NCBI GenBank assembly: GCA_002748015.1
Contig: PDRH01000044.1
Coordinates: 1-23,431 of the forward strand
Direction: 5' to 3'
Length of the DNA: 23,431 bases
DNA from: Bacteroidota bacterium
GTDB lineage: Bacteria > Bacteroidota > Bacteroidia > Bacteroidales > CAJPTX01
The notes below the pieces were generated by a model. That model did no database searches. It was not told where the DNA came from and saw nothing but the letters and a program-made list of their open reading frames with translations. Below, piece after piece: positions 1 to 6,359 of this stretch (position 1 is the stretch's first letter; the number at the start of each line of letters is the position of its first letter). The position numbers were made by a program, and so were the translations under genes.

Positions 1-224
1 GCCAGCATGAAGGACTGTGCAACCTTCTCACGTAGCGAAAGCGACTGCATCTGCTCATCTACCCACGCCAAGGCCACGCTATCGCCTAGGGAACGGCTTT
101 CCGCCGGGGTATCCGCCGACACCCCTGTGCAAGAAGCCGAGAGAAAGAGCTGAAAGGAAAGCAACCCGATAAGGAGCAGCCGACATAGCTGTAGAACGCA
201 GGGGCGGGAGTACGAATACGCCAT
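1..224 (-). CDS. Probable glycoside hydrolase family 3 lipoprotein, N-terminal fragment
   Basis: This is an open frame of 74 codons read from an ATG and cut off by the window edge. The first 30 or so residues are a signal peptide with a hydrophobic core (LLLIGLLSFQLFLSAS) followed by Cys, which looks like a loose lipobox typical of Bacteroidota lipoproteins. After a short linker comes WVDEQMQSLSLREKVAQSFM, which resembles the opening of GH3 enzymes (beta-glucosidase or beta-N-acetylglucosaminidase; family pattern roughly VD..L..MTLEEKIGQ). The catalytic part lies outside the window, so substrate cannot be judged. The ATG lies 4 bp after the stop codon of the response regulator gene upstream, so the two are very likely co-transcribed. 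The family call rests on one short motif. Confidence 0.6.
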   Translation of the reverse strand, partial: MAYSYSRPCVLQLCRLLLIGLLSFQLFLSASCTGVSADTPAESRSLGDSVALAWVDEQMQSLSLREKVAQSFML

Positions 225-228
225 CTTG

Positions 229-927
229 CTATTTGGAAAGTAGGAAATTCAGCGAACCCAGAAGGTTCTCACGGTAGGCCTTCCCAATGGGTAGGGTAAT
301 GGTCTCTCCATCCTGCTGCAGGATGACGCTACTCTCCTCTATGCTCTGGATATGCTGCAGGTTAACGATGTAGGAACGATGGATACGCTTAAACATCCCC
401 TCGGGTAGATGGCGCTCGGTAGCCTTGAGGGTAAAGTGCAGGGTGAAGCGCTCCGTCTCGGTGTGTATCTTCACGTAGTTCTCCATGCTCTCCACCCAGA
501 GTATAGAGGCGTAGGAAACACGCACGAGCGCCGAGTTCTTCTTGAGGTACAGCTCGCCCGATATTTCCGGCGGGCGCATCCATCGCAGCGCCTTGCTCAC
601 CCCCTTGTAAAAACGGGGATAGGCTATCGGCTTAAGAAGGTAGTCCGATGCCCCAAACTCAAAGGCCTGCATAGCATACTCGTCCGAGCCGGAGATGATG
701 ATGACCTGGGGCTGACGCTCTAGCGTGTCGAGCAGCTCAAAGCCGTCCATCCCAGGCATCCGAATATCCAGGAAGATAAGGTCTACCCCCGGGGTGGAAT
801 GCAGGAAGTTCAAGCCCTCGATGGCGTTGTCGAACTCCGCAAGATTTACCAGGAAATCCGTTCTCTCAATATACTCACCGATGATACGGCGCGAAACCGC
901 ATCATCATCTATCACGATACACTGCAT
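229..927 (-). CDS. LytTR-family response regulator
   Basis: The 232-residue protein has a receiver domain (about 1-120) and a LytTR DNA-binding domain (about 127-230). Visible receiver features are the acidic cluster D7-D8-D9, the probable phosphoacceptor D54 in FLDIRMPGMDG, and the conserved Lys99 in LLKP. The LytTR half shows the typical ILWVESMENYVKIHT start and the MFKRIHRSYIVNLQHI helix. Proteins of this type are phosphorylated by a partner histidine kinase and bind direct repeats in promoters. No kinase gene is visible nearby, so the partner is unlinked or lies beyond the window edge. A TACCTTTGC element sits about 24 bp upstream of the ATG. The next gene (GH3-like) starts 4 bp after the stop. 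Confidence 0.93.
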   Translation of the reverse strand: MQCIVIDDDAVSRRIIGEYIERTDFLVNLAEFDNAIEGLNFLHSTPGVDLIFLDIRMPGMDGFELLDTLERQPQVIIISGSDEYAMQAFEFGASDYLLKPIAYPRFYKGVSKALRWMRPPEISGELYLKKNSALVRVSYASILWVESMENYVKIHTETERFTLHFTLKATERHLPEGMFKRIHRSYIVNLQHIQSIEESSVILQQDGETITLPIGKAYRENLLGSLNFLLSK

Positions 928-950
928 ATGGCCTGAAGAATTGTTCTACG

Positions 951-958
951 CAAAGGTA
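951..958 (-). promoter_or_regulatory. Bacteroidota -7 promoter element for the LytTR gene
   Basis: On the minus strand this reads TACCTTTG, followed by C. It matches the Bacteroidota -7 consensus TAnnTTTG and lies 24 bp upstream of the regulator start codon. A clean TTTG -33 box at the standard 19-21 bp spacing is not seen; only a TTTC is near. Confidence 0.65.
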
Positions 959-992
959 AGAGAATCTGTGCAAACTGAAAAGCAAAAGACAG

Positions 993-1022
993 AAAAAAGG
1001 CCCCGGCGCATAGCCCGAGGCC
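993..1022 (-). terminator. Rho-independent terminator of the HU gene
   Basis: On the minus strand a GC-rich hairpin (GGCC and CGG arms with one internal mismatch, loop around CTATGC) is followed directly by six T residues. It lies 27 bp past the HU stop and before the LytTR promoter, so it separates the two minus-strand units. Confidence 0.75.
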
Positions 1023-1049
1023 CATTCTTCAGTCCACAGCTCGGACGAC

Positions 1050-1313
1050 CTACAGCTGGAGGTCTGCCCCTGGCTTGAACTTCACTACGTTTTTGGCCGG
1101 GATTTCCATCGGCTCGTGTGTCCTCGGATTCTTACCCATCCGCGCCTTCCGCTCGGAAATCTTAAAAGCCCCGAAGCCGACGATGGACACCTCATCACCG
1201 CTCTTCAGGCTATCTGCTATAACCTTGAGAACCGCATCGAGCGCCACCTTGCTGCTGGCCTTGGATATCCCCGCCTCCTCGGCGATCGCATCCACTAGTT
1301 GAGTCTTGTTCAT
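1050..1313 (-). CDS. HU/IHF-type histone-like DNA-binding protein
   Basis: This 87-residue protein is a nucleoid-associated, DNA-bending factor that acts as a dimer. The start MNKTQLVDAIAEEAG is the standard HU N-terminus, and GFGAF (46-50) is the family core motif. The DNA-binding arm follows, including KARMGKNPRTHEPMEIPA (about 56-73), with the intercalating Pro in NPRT. The C-terminus is typical (VVKFKPG). The frame is open for 36 further codons upstream, but the start chosen here fits the family length of about 90 residues, and the promoter -7 element lies inside that upstream extension. It is monocistronic, with its own promoter and terminator. Confidence 0.95.
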   Translation of the reverse strand: MNKTQLVDAIAEEAGISKASSKVALDAVLKVIADSLKSGDEVSIVGFGAFKISERKARMGKNPRTHEPMEIPAKNVVKFKPGADLQL

Positions 1314-1361
1314 TGCTATAGGTATTAAGTTATCCTCCCCCATTATACGGAAAGGCCGGGG

Positions 1362-1369
1362 CAAAGGTA
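1362..1369 (-). promoter_or_regulatory. -7 promoter element of the HU gene
   Basis: The minus strand reads TACCTTTGC, about 49 bp upstream of the HU start codon. It matches TAnnTTTG. A TTTG (1383-1386 on the complement) is present but only 13 bp away, closer than the usual 19-21 bp. The element falls in what would otherwise be a longer HU reading frame, which supports the short HU start. Confidence 0.65.
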
Positions 1370-1603
1370 GATAAATTCTGTACAAATAGCATAGTGCGGA
1401 AGAATTTACGAATAGTAGCAACAGGACTCCCTACCCCATTATATAGGGGTAATACCACGCCAAGTTGCGGTTTATCGGCAAAAAGCGGTACATTGCGGCA
1501 TGAAGCAACAAAGCGCAAGACAAAGCGTTTTTAAGCTACATATTGCAATGCGAAAGGGGTAGCACAAGACGAAAAAGTAGACGCTACCGCAGGGGAATAA
1601 CGA

Positions 1604-2161
1604 ATGAAAGCTAATAGAACGATGAAACGATTGAGGTCTTTAGTCTTTGGCATGGTAACACTGGCCACCCTACTCGTGGCCATGGGCAACACACCGGCAC
1701 AGGGTGCTGAGAAGGGGGGCGTGAAGTGGATGACCATAGATCAGGCGCTACAGGCGCAGAAGAAGGCACCGCGCCCTATTATGATGGATTTATACACCGA
1801 CTGGTGCACCTGGTGCAAGCGAATGGATGCGTATACATTCATCAACAAGAAGGTAGTGAAGTACCTCAACGAGCACTACTACGCCGTGAAGTTCAACGCA
1901 GAAGGTAAGGAGAAAGTAACGTACAACGGCTCCATCTTCGAGCCCAAGAAGGGCGAGCGGACGCATCCCTTCGCATTGGGCGTGACGAAGAACCAGCTAT
2001 CCTACCCCACGCTCATCTTCTTCGACAAGGAGGGCAACCTCTTCCAGCCGCTACCCGGGTACAAAACCCCTGCGCAGCTACTCCCCATCCTCAAGTTCAT
2101 CGGCAGCGAGGCATACAAAACCGAGAGCATGGAGGACTTCATGAAACACTACGAGGAGTAG
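1604..2161 (+). CDS. Exported thioredoxin-fold protein (thioredoxin_7/DUF255-like)
   Basis: The 185-residue protein starts with a Sec-type signal peptide: basic MKANRTMKRLR, a hydrophobic stretch to about residue 28, and probable cleavage after AQG-A near 34-35. The mature part is a thioredoxin fold with the redox motif C68-T-W-C71 in YTDWCTWCKRMD and a cis-proline loop SYPTLIFF (Pro135). This pattern is that of periplasmic thiol-disulfide proteins related to the DsbD C-terminal domain, probably reducing or oxidising secreted proteins; the direction cannot be told from sequence. An internal ATG at 1622 is an alternative start. The stop is 9 bp before the helicase gene, suggesting one operon. 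No convincing promoter box was found upstream; TACATATTG at 1537-1545 is a weak candidate. Confidence 0.85.
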   Translation: MKANRTMKRLRSLVFGMVTLATLLVAMGNTPAQGAEKGGVKWMTIDQALQAQKKAPRPIMMDLYTDWCTWCKRMDAYTFINKKVVKYLNEHYYAVKFNAEGKEKVTYNGSIFEPKKGERTHPFALGVTKNQLSYPTLIFFDKEGNLFQPLPGYKTPAQLLPILKFIGSEAYKTESMEDFMKHYEE

Positions 2162-2170
2162 GGAGTACGG

Positions 2171-3430
2171 ATGCTATTCTCACGATACAAGCTACACCCC
2201 GCCCTGGCGCGCAACCTCGAAGAGGGGGGCTTTCGGCGGCCAACTGACATCCAATTCCGCGCCATCCCAGCCGTACTAGATGGCAACGACCTGCTAGCCA
2301 TAGCACAAACCGGCACGGGTAAGACCATGGCCTTCGCAGTGCCGACCATCCAGCTGCTCACGGAGATGGATACCCCCCGGGAGGACTTCAGCCCCCGTGC
2401 GCTGGTGATGGTGCCAACGCACGAGCTAGCCCTACAGATACTCGGGGTCTTCAAATCGCTCACGCAGGGCACAGGCCTAAAGCTGGCCGCCATCATCGGG
2501 GGGAAAACCGTAGAGGAGCAAATGGGGCTGGTCTCCCGGAACGTGGACATCATCATCGCCACCCCAGGACGCATGAACGACCTCGGGCGCAACCGCCTCA
2601 TCAACCTCAGCGAGCTCAGGCTACTAATCCTCGACGAGGCCGACAAGATGCTCGAGATGGGCTTCAAGGAGGACATCCACCATATCCTGCGGCACATACC
2701 CCGGCAGCGGCAAACGCTCTTCTTCTCGGCCACCATATCCCCCAAAATCAAAAAGCTCGCCTACGCGCTGGTGGTCAAACCCATCAGGATAGAGATTGCG
2801 CCCGAAGACCCCGTGTCGAAGAACATAGACCACTCCCTGCTAGAGGTGGCCATGGACGACAAGCGCTTCTTCCTGGAGCGCCTCATAAAGGACCACCCGG
2901 AGGACAAAATACTGGTCTTCACCCGCACGCAGGTGCGCGCCGAACGGGTGCAGGCGGCCATGAAGCGGGTGGACATCGACGCCGGCGTGCTGCACGGAGG
3001 GCTAGAACGTGAGAAGCGGAAGGATGCACTGGCGACCTTCTCGCAGGGGGAGATCAAAGTGCTCATCGCCACCGACCTCTCGGCAAGAGGTCTCGACATA
3101 GACGACATCACCTACGTGGTCAACTACGACATGCCCCGCGAAGCCGAGACCTACGTGCATAGGATAGGCCGTACGGGACGAGGCAAGAAGCGCGGCATCG
3201 CCGTATCCTTCTGCGCACCCGAAGAGGAGCAGCTACGGCGCAATATCGAAAAGCTGCTAGGTCATTTCATACAGGTTCTCGACCTCAGCGATGAGGAGTA
3301 CGAGGGCACCAAGGACTTCTCCATGGCCGCCGAGACCGACTGGAAAACCCTCCTCAAGCGCGATGCGGAGGAGCAGGCCAAGTGGGAGGCAAAGCATAAG
3401 AAACGAATAAAGAAGGGGAAGAAGAAATGA
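2171..3430 (+). CDS. DEAD-box ATP-dependent RNA helicase (RhlE/CsdA-like)
   Basis: This 419-residue protein has the complete two-RecA-domain core of a DEAD-box helicase. In order are the Q motif (Gln28), Walker A AQTGTGKT (45-52), PTHELALQ (82-89), TPGR (131-134), DEAD (155-158), SAT (186-188), the IATDLSARGLDI segment and HRIGRTGR (330-337). The tail after about 385 is short and lysine-rich, ending in KKRIKKGKKK, which probably adds nonspecific RNA binding. No separate C-terminal fold such as DbpA is visible. Such enzymes unwind short RNA duplexes in ribosome assembly or mRNA decay. It lies 9 bp after the thioredoxin-like gene, and its stop overlaps the dtd start (ATGA), so translation of the two is probably coupled. 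Confidence 0.95.
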   Translation: MLFSRYKLHPALARNLEEGGFRRPTDIQFRAIPAVLDGNDLLAIAQTGTGKTMAFAVPTIQLLTEMDTPREDFSPRALVMVPTHELALQILGVFKSLTQGTGLKLAAIIGGKTVEEQMGLVSRNVDIIIATPGRMNDLGRNRLINLSELRLLILDEADKMLEMGFKEDIHHILRHIPRQRQTLFFSATISPKIKKLAYALVVKPIRIEIAPEDPVSKNIDHSLLEVAMDDKRFFLERLIKDHPEDKILVFTRTQVRAERVQAAMKRVDIDAGVLHGGLEREKRKDALATFSQGEIKVLIATDLSARGLDIDDITYVVNYDMPREAETYVHRIGRTGRGKKRGIAVSFCAPEEEQLRRNIEKLLGHFIQVLDLSDEEYEGTKDFSMAAETDWKTLLKRDAEEQAKWEAKHKKRIKKGKKK

Positions 3431-3897
3431 GGGTAGTAGTACAACGGGTACAACGAGCAAGCGTAACCTGCGAGGGGGAGCTTACGGGATCTATCGCTAA
3501 AGGGCTACTGGTGCTGGTAGGCTTCCTGGTTAGCGACACGGAGGCCGAGCTGGCAAAAATGGCCGCCAAGATCGCCAAGCTACGGGTCTTCGACGATGAG
3601 GCGGGGGTCATGAACCGTAGCCTCGTGGATGCGGGAGGCGAGCTGCTGTGCGTAAGCCAGTTCACGCTCTACGCCAAGACCAAGAAGGGCAACCGCCCAG
3701 CCTACGTAGACAGCGCCCCCGCCGAGGTGGCCGAACCGCTCTACGAGCGCTTCATGGAGCTACTCGCCCAGGAGATCGGCAAGCCCGTGGCACGCGGCAA
3801 GTTCGGCGGGGAAATGCAGGTAGAGCTGGTGAACGACGGACCCGTAACGATAATAATGGATAGCCTGGGAGACCTCCCCATAGAACCATGGAAGTAG
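3427..3897 (+). CDS. dtd: D-aminoacyl-tRNA deacylase (D-Tyr-tRNA deacylase)
   Basis: The 156-residue protein hydrolyses D-amino acids, and glycine mischarged on tRNA-Ala, from tRNA, protecting translation from wrong chirality. Both family signature motifs are intact: SQFTL at 77-81, with the active-site Ser/Gln/Thr, and GPVT near 138-141, which supplies the Gly-cisPro cross-subunit selectivity filter. Length (145-155 in the family) and the MRVVVQRVQRASV start are typical. The ATG overlaps the helicase stop. It is the last gene of the three-gene operon and is followed 23 bp later by a long hairpin. Confidence 0.97.
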   Translation: MRVVVQRVQRASVTCEGELTGSIAKGLLVLVGFLVSDTEAELAKMAAKIAKLRVFDDEAGVMNRSLVDAGGELLCVSQFTLYAKTKKGNRPAYVDSAPAEVAEPLYERFMELLAQEIGKPVARGKFGGEMQVELVNDGPVTIIMDSLGDLPIEPWK

Positions 3898-3920
3898 TCC
3901 GCATGTGCTAAACACGTCCA

Positions 3921-3974
3921 ATGGCATATACAGAAAAGGCGGGGCTTATGCCCCGCCTTTTCTGTATATGCCAT
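3921..3974. terminator. Perfect 25-bp stem hairpin between convergent operons
   Basis: Arms 3921-3945 and 3950-3974 are perfect reverse complements around a 4-base TTAT loop. The GC core GGCGGGGC is flanked by AAAA/TTTT tracts, so a rho-independent terminator with a T-run can form on either strand. It lies between the convergent dtd and NfnB-like genes and probably stops both. Confidence 0.85.
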
Positions 3975-3979
3975 CCTAG

Positions 3980-5371
3980 CTACCTATCCTTCAAATACTC
4001 ATCTATGGCACTGGCTGCCCTACGCCCAGCACCCATGGCCAGTATAACGGTCGCAGCACCCGAAACAGCATCGCCGCCCGCGAAGACCTCAGGACGCGAA
4101 GTAGCCCCCGTCTCCTCCTCTGCCACTATCCCACCCCACTTCTGCGTATCAAGGCCAGGGGTCGTCATGGCGATGAGCGGGTTGGGCGAAGTACCCAGCG
4201 ACATCACCACCACATCGCAGGGGATTTCAAACTCTGAACCCTCCACCGGCAGGGGCCTCCGCCGACCCGAAGCATCCGGCTCACCCAACTCCATGCGTAT
4301 GGCCCGTATGCCAGCCACCCAGCCATCCTCCGTAGAGAGGATCTCCGTCGGGTTGCAAAGCAGATGGAAGTCTATCCCCTCCTCCTTGGCATGGTGTACC
4401 TCCTCCACGCGGGCGGGTAGCTCGGCCTCCGAACGGCGGTACACCAGATGCACCTCAGCACCCAAACGCGCTGCCGTACGGGCCGCATCCATGGCCACAT
4501 TGCCACCACCCACGACAGCCACACGCTTACCGACATACACCGGCGTATCGTAGCTGCTATCGAAAGCCTTCATCAGGTTGGCGCGCGTAAGCAGCTCATT
4601 GGCCGACACCACGCCGTTCAGGTTCTCCCCGGGGATATTCATGAACTTCGGAAGACCAGCCCCCGAGCCGATGAATACCGCATCGTAGCCCTCATCGTCT
4701 ATCAGGCCGTCGATAGTTACCGTCCGCCCGACAACAACATCGGTCTCTATCTCTACCCCCAGCCGCCGAACATTCTCTATCTCGGCCTTCACCACCTCGA
4801 TCTTCGGCAAGCGGAACTCCGGGATACCGTAGACCAGTACGCCCCCCGGCTCATGCAGCGCCTCGAATATCTTCACGCCGTAGCCCATGCGCGCCAGGTC
4901 AGTTGCGCAGGCCAGGCCGGCCGGGCCAGAGCCCACCACAGCCACACGCTTCCCATTCGACGGGGCAACCGTGGCATCGAAGTGCGACTGCTCCCGCGCC
5001 TGGTCCGCCACAAAGCGCTCCAACTTGCCGATGGCCACCGGCTCGCCCTTGATGCCCCGTATGCACGCCCCCTCACACTGGCTCTCCTGCGGGCACACCC
5101 TGCCGCAAACGGCCGGTAGGCTGCTATCCTGGCCTATGGTGTCCGCCGCCCCCATGATGTCGCCATCCACCACCCCCTGGATAAACTGGGGTATCTGTAT
5201 GGACACGGGGCAAGCCGCCACGCACTTAGGCTTCTTGCACTGCAGGCAGCGGAGCGCCTCCTTCTGCGCCTCCTCCAGGTTGTAGCCGTAGCACACCTCG
5301 TCGAAATTATGCACCCGCTTGCGGGGATCCTGTTCACGAACCGGGACGCGCCCGTACTTTACTGCTGCCAT
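3980..5371 (-). CDS. NADPH-dependent glutamate synthase small-subunit-like / NfnB (SudA)-like iron-sulfur flavoprotein
   Basis: The 463-residue protein has an N-terminal iron-sulfur region with Cys42, 45, 50 and 54 (CLQCKKPKC...C) and a second group at Cys89, 93, 99 and 103, as in GltD-type proteins that bind two [4Fe-4S] clusters. GSGPAG (147-152) is the FAD-binding Rossmann motif and GGGNVAMD (288-295) the NAD(P)H-binding one. Many such proteins are annotated as glutamate synthase small subunit. Here the gene is not next to a large glutamate synthase subunit but lies 4 bp behind an FNR-like FAD/[2Fe-2S] subunit. That is the arrangement of NfnAB/SudAB, which links NADH, NADPH and ferredoxin (or polysulfide) pools. 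The partner context makes the Nfn/Sud role more likely, but activity is inference. Confidence 0.9.
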   Translation of the reverse strand: MAAVKYGRVPVREQDPRKRVHNFDEVCYGYNLEEAQKEALRCLQCKKPKCVAACPVSIQIPQFIQGVVDGDIMGAADTIGQDSSLPAVCGRVCPQESQCEGACIRGIKGEPVAIGKLERFVADQAREQSHFDATVAPSNGKRVAVVGSGPAGLACATDLARMGYGVKIFEALHEPGGVLVYGIPEFRLPKIEVVKAEIENVRRLGVEIETDVVVGRTVTIDGLIDDEGYDAVFIGSGAGLPKFMNIPGENLNGVVSANELLTRANLMKAFDSSYDTPVYVGKRVAVVGGGNVAMDAARTAARLGAEVHLVYRRSEAELPARVEEVHHAKEEGIDFHLLCNPTEILSTEDGWVAGIRAIRMELGEPDASGRRRPLPVEGSEFEIPCDVVVMSLGTSPNPLIAMTTPGLDTQKWGGIVAEEETGATSRPEVFAGGDAVSGAATVILAMGAGRRAASAIDEYLKDR

Positions 5372-5375
5372 AATA

Positions 5376-6239
5376 CTACCTCCCTAGCTTGCAAGAATTG
5401 TAGAACTGCTCCAGGCGCACCCGCTCATCATCCTTATACATCCCCTGCCGGCGCATCGCCTCGTTGAAGTCTATCTGGTGCGCGTCGAACTCCGGCCCTT
5501 CCACGCAGGTAAAGCGGGTCTTGCCTCCCACTGTAACCCGGCAGGCGCCACACATCCCCGTCCCATCCACCATCAGCGTATTGAGCGAGGCGACAGTCGG
5601 GATATTCAGCTCCTTGGTCAGCTGCGCCACGAATTTCATCATAATCATCGGCCCTATCGTAACCGCATGGTTGTACTCCACCCCCTGATGCTGCACCAGA
5701 TCGCGCAGGCAATCGGTAACCAGCCCATGAAAACCGTCCGACCCATCGTCCGTAGCCTGGTAGTAGTTCTTGGCTACAGCCTCCAGCTCGAGACGCATAA
5801 TCTCGATATCCTTAGTCTTCGCCCCGATGATCACATCGCAGGGAAAGCCCCGGTCATGCAGGTACTTCACCTGGGGGTAGATGGGCGCAGCCCCCACCCC
5901 GCCACCAACGAAGACTATACGCTTCTGCGCAAGTTCCTCATCGCTCAGCTCCTCAAGATCGGTCGGCTGCCCAAGAGGACCAACAAAATCGAGGAGGGAA
6001 TCCCCCTCCTCGAGCGCGCAGAGCTTGCTGGTGCTAGCACCGATGGTCTGAACCACGATGAGCACGGTGCCCGCCTCGGGGTCATAGTCGGCGATGGTCA
6101 GGGGGACACGCTCCCCCTTGTCATCTATGCGGATAATCACGAACTGGCCGGGCTTCGCAGACTGCGCCACGCGGCGCGCCTCAATATCCATGCCGTATAT
6201 ATTCGGGGCTAAAAGCCTCTTTCTCACTATTCTGAACAT
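5376..6239 (-). CDS. NfnA/SudB-like ferredoxin-NADP reductase subunit (FAD, [2Fe-2S])
   Basis: This 287-residue protein resembles the dihydroorotate dehydrogenase electron-transfer subunit PyrK and NfnA. The FAD-binding motif is RVPLTIADYD (about 44-53), the NAD-binding loop is GGGVGAAP (112-119), and the C-terminal [2Fe-2S] site is DGTGMCGACR...FTC with Cys230, 233 and 245. Only three cysteines are evident, with Asp225 nearby. This fits the three-Cys/one-Asp ligation known for the NfnA type and argues against a four-Cys PyrK. The frame is open 16 codons further upstream, but MFRIVRKRLL matches the usual family start. It precedes the NfnB-like gene by 4 bp, and the promoter lies about 65 bp upstream. 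Confidence 0.9.
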   Translation of the reverse strand: MFRIVRKRLLAPNIYGMDIEARRVAQSAKPGQFVIIRIDDKGERVPLTIADYDPEAGTVLIVVQTIGASTSKLCALEEGDSLLDFVGPLGQPTDLEELSDEELAQKRIVFVGGGVGAAPIYPQVKYLHDRGFPCDVIIGAKTKDIEIMRLELEAVAKNYYQATDDGSDGFHGLVTDCLRDLVQHQGVEYNHAVTIGPMIMMKFVAQLTKELNIPTVASLNTLMVDGTGMCGACRVTVGGKTRFTCVEGPEFDAHQIDFNEAMRRQGMYKDDERVRLEQFYNSCKLGR

Positions 6240-6303
6240 AGCGTTTACTTTTAGTGTAGGGGTAGCCGATCGGCAACGGTTTCGCACTACCCTATCCTTG
6301 GCG

Positions 6304-6311
6304 CAAAGGTA
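6304..6311 (-). promoter_or_regulatory. -7 promoter element of the NfnAB-like operon
   Basis: The minus strand reads TACCTTTGC, matching TAnnTTTG, between the AlbA-type gene and the flavoprotein operon. It implies a 5' leader of roughly 60 bases. No exact TTTG -33 box is seen at 19-21 bp; TTTC is near. Confidence 0.65.
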
Positions 6312-6359
6312 GATTTTCGCCCTAAAGTAGGGAGCCGAAAGGCCTCATTTGGAAGGTGT

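Noticed and set aside
1314..1421. Longer HU protein starting 36 codons upstream
   Set aside because: The extension is unlike HU, and the promoter element lies within it.
3921..4553. Plus-strand open frame starting in the hairpin, antisense to the NfnB-like gene
   Set aside because: Its start lies in the terminator stem and the rest is the complement of a well-conserved gene.
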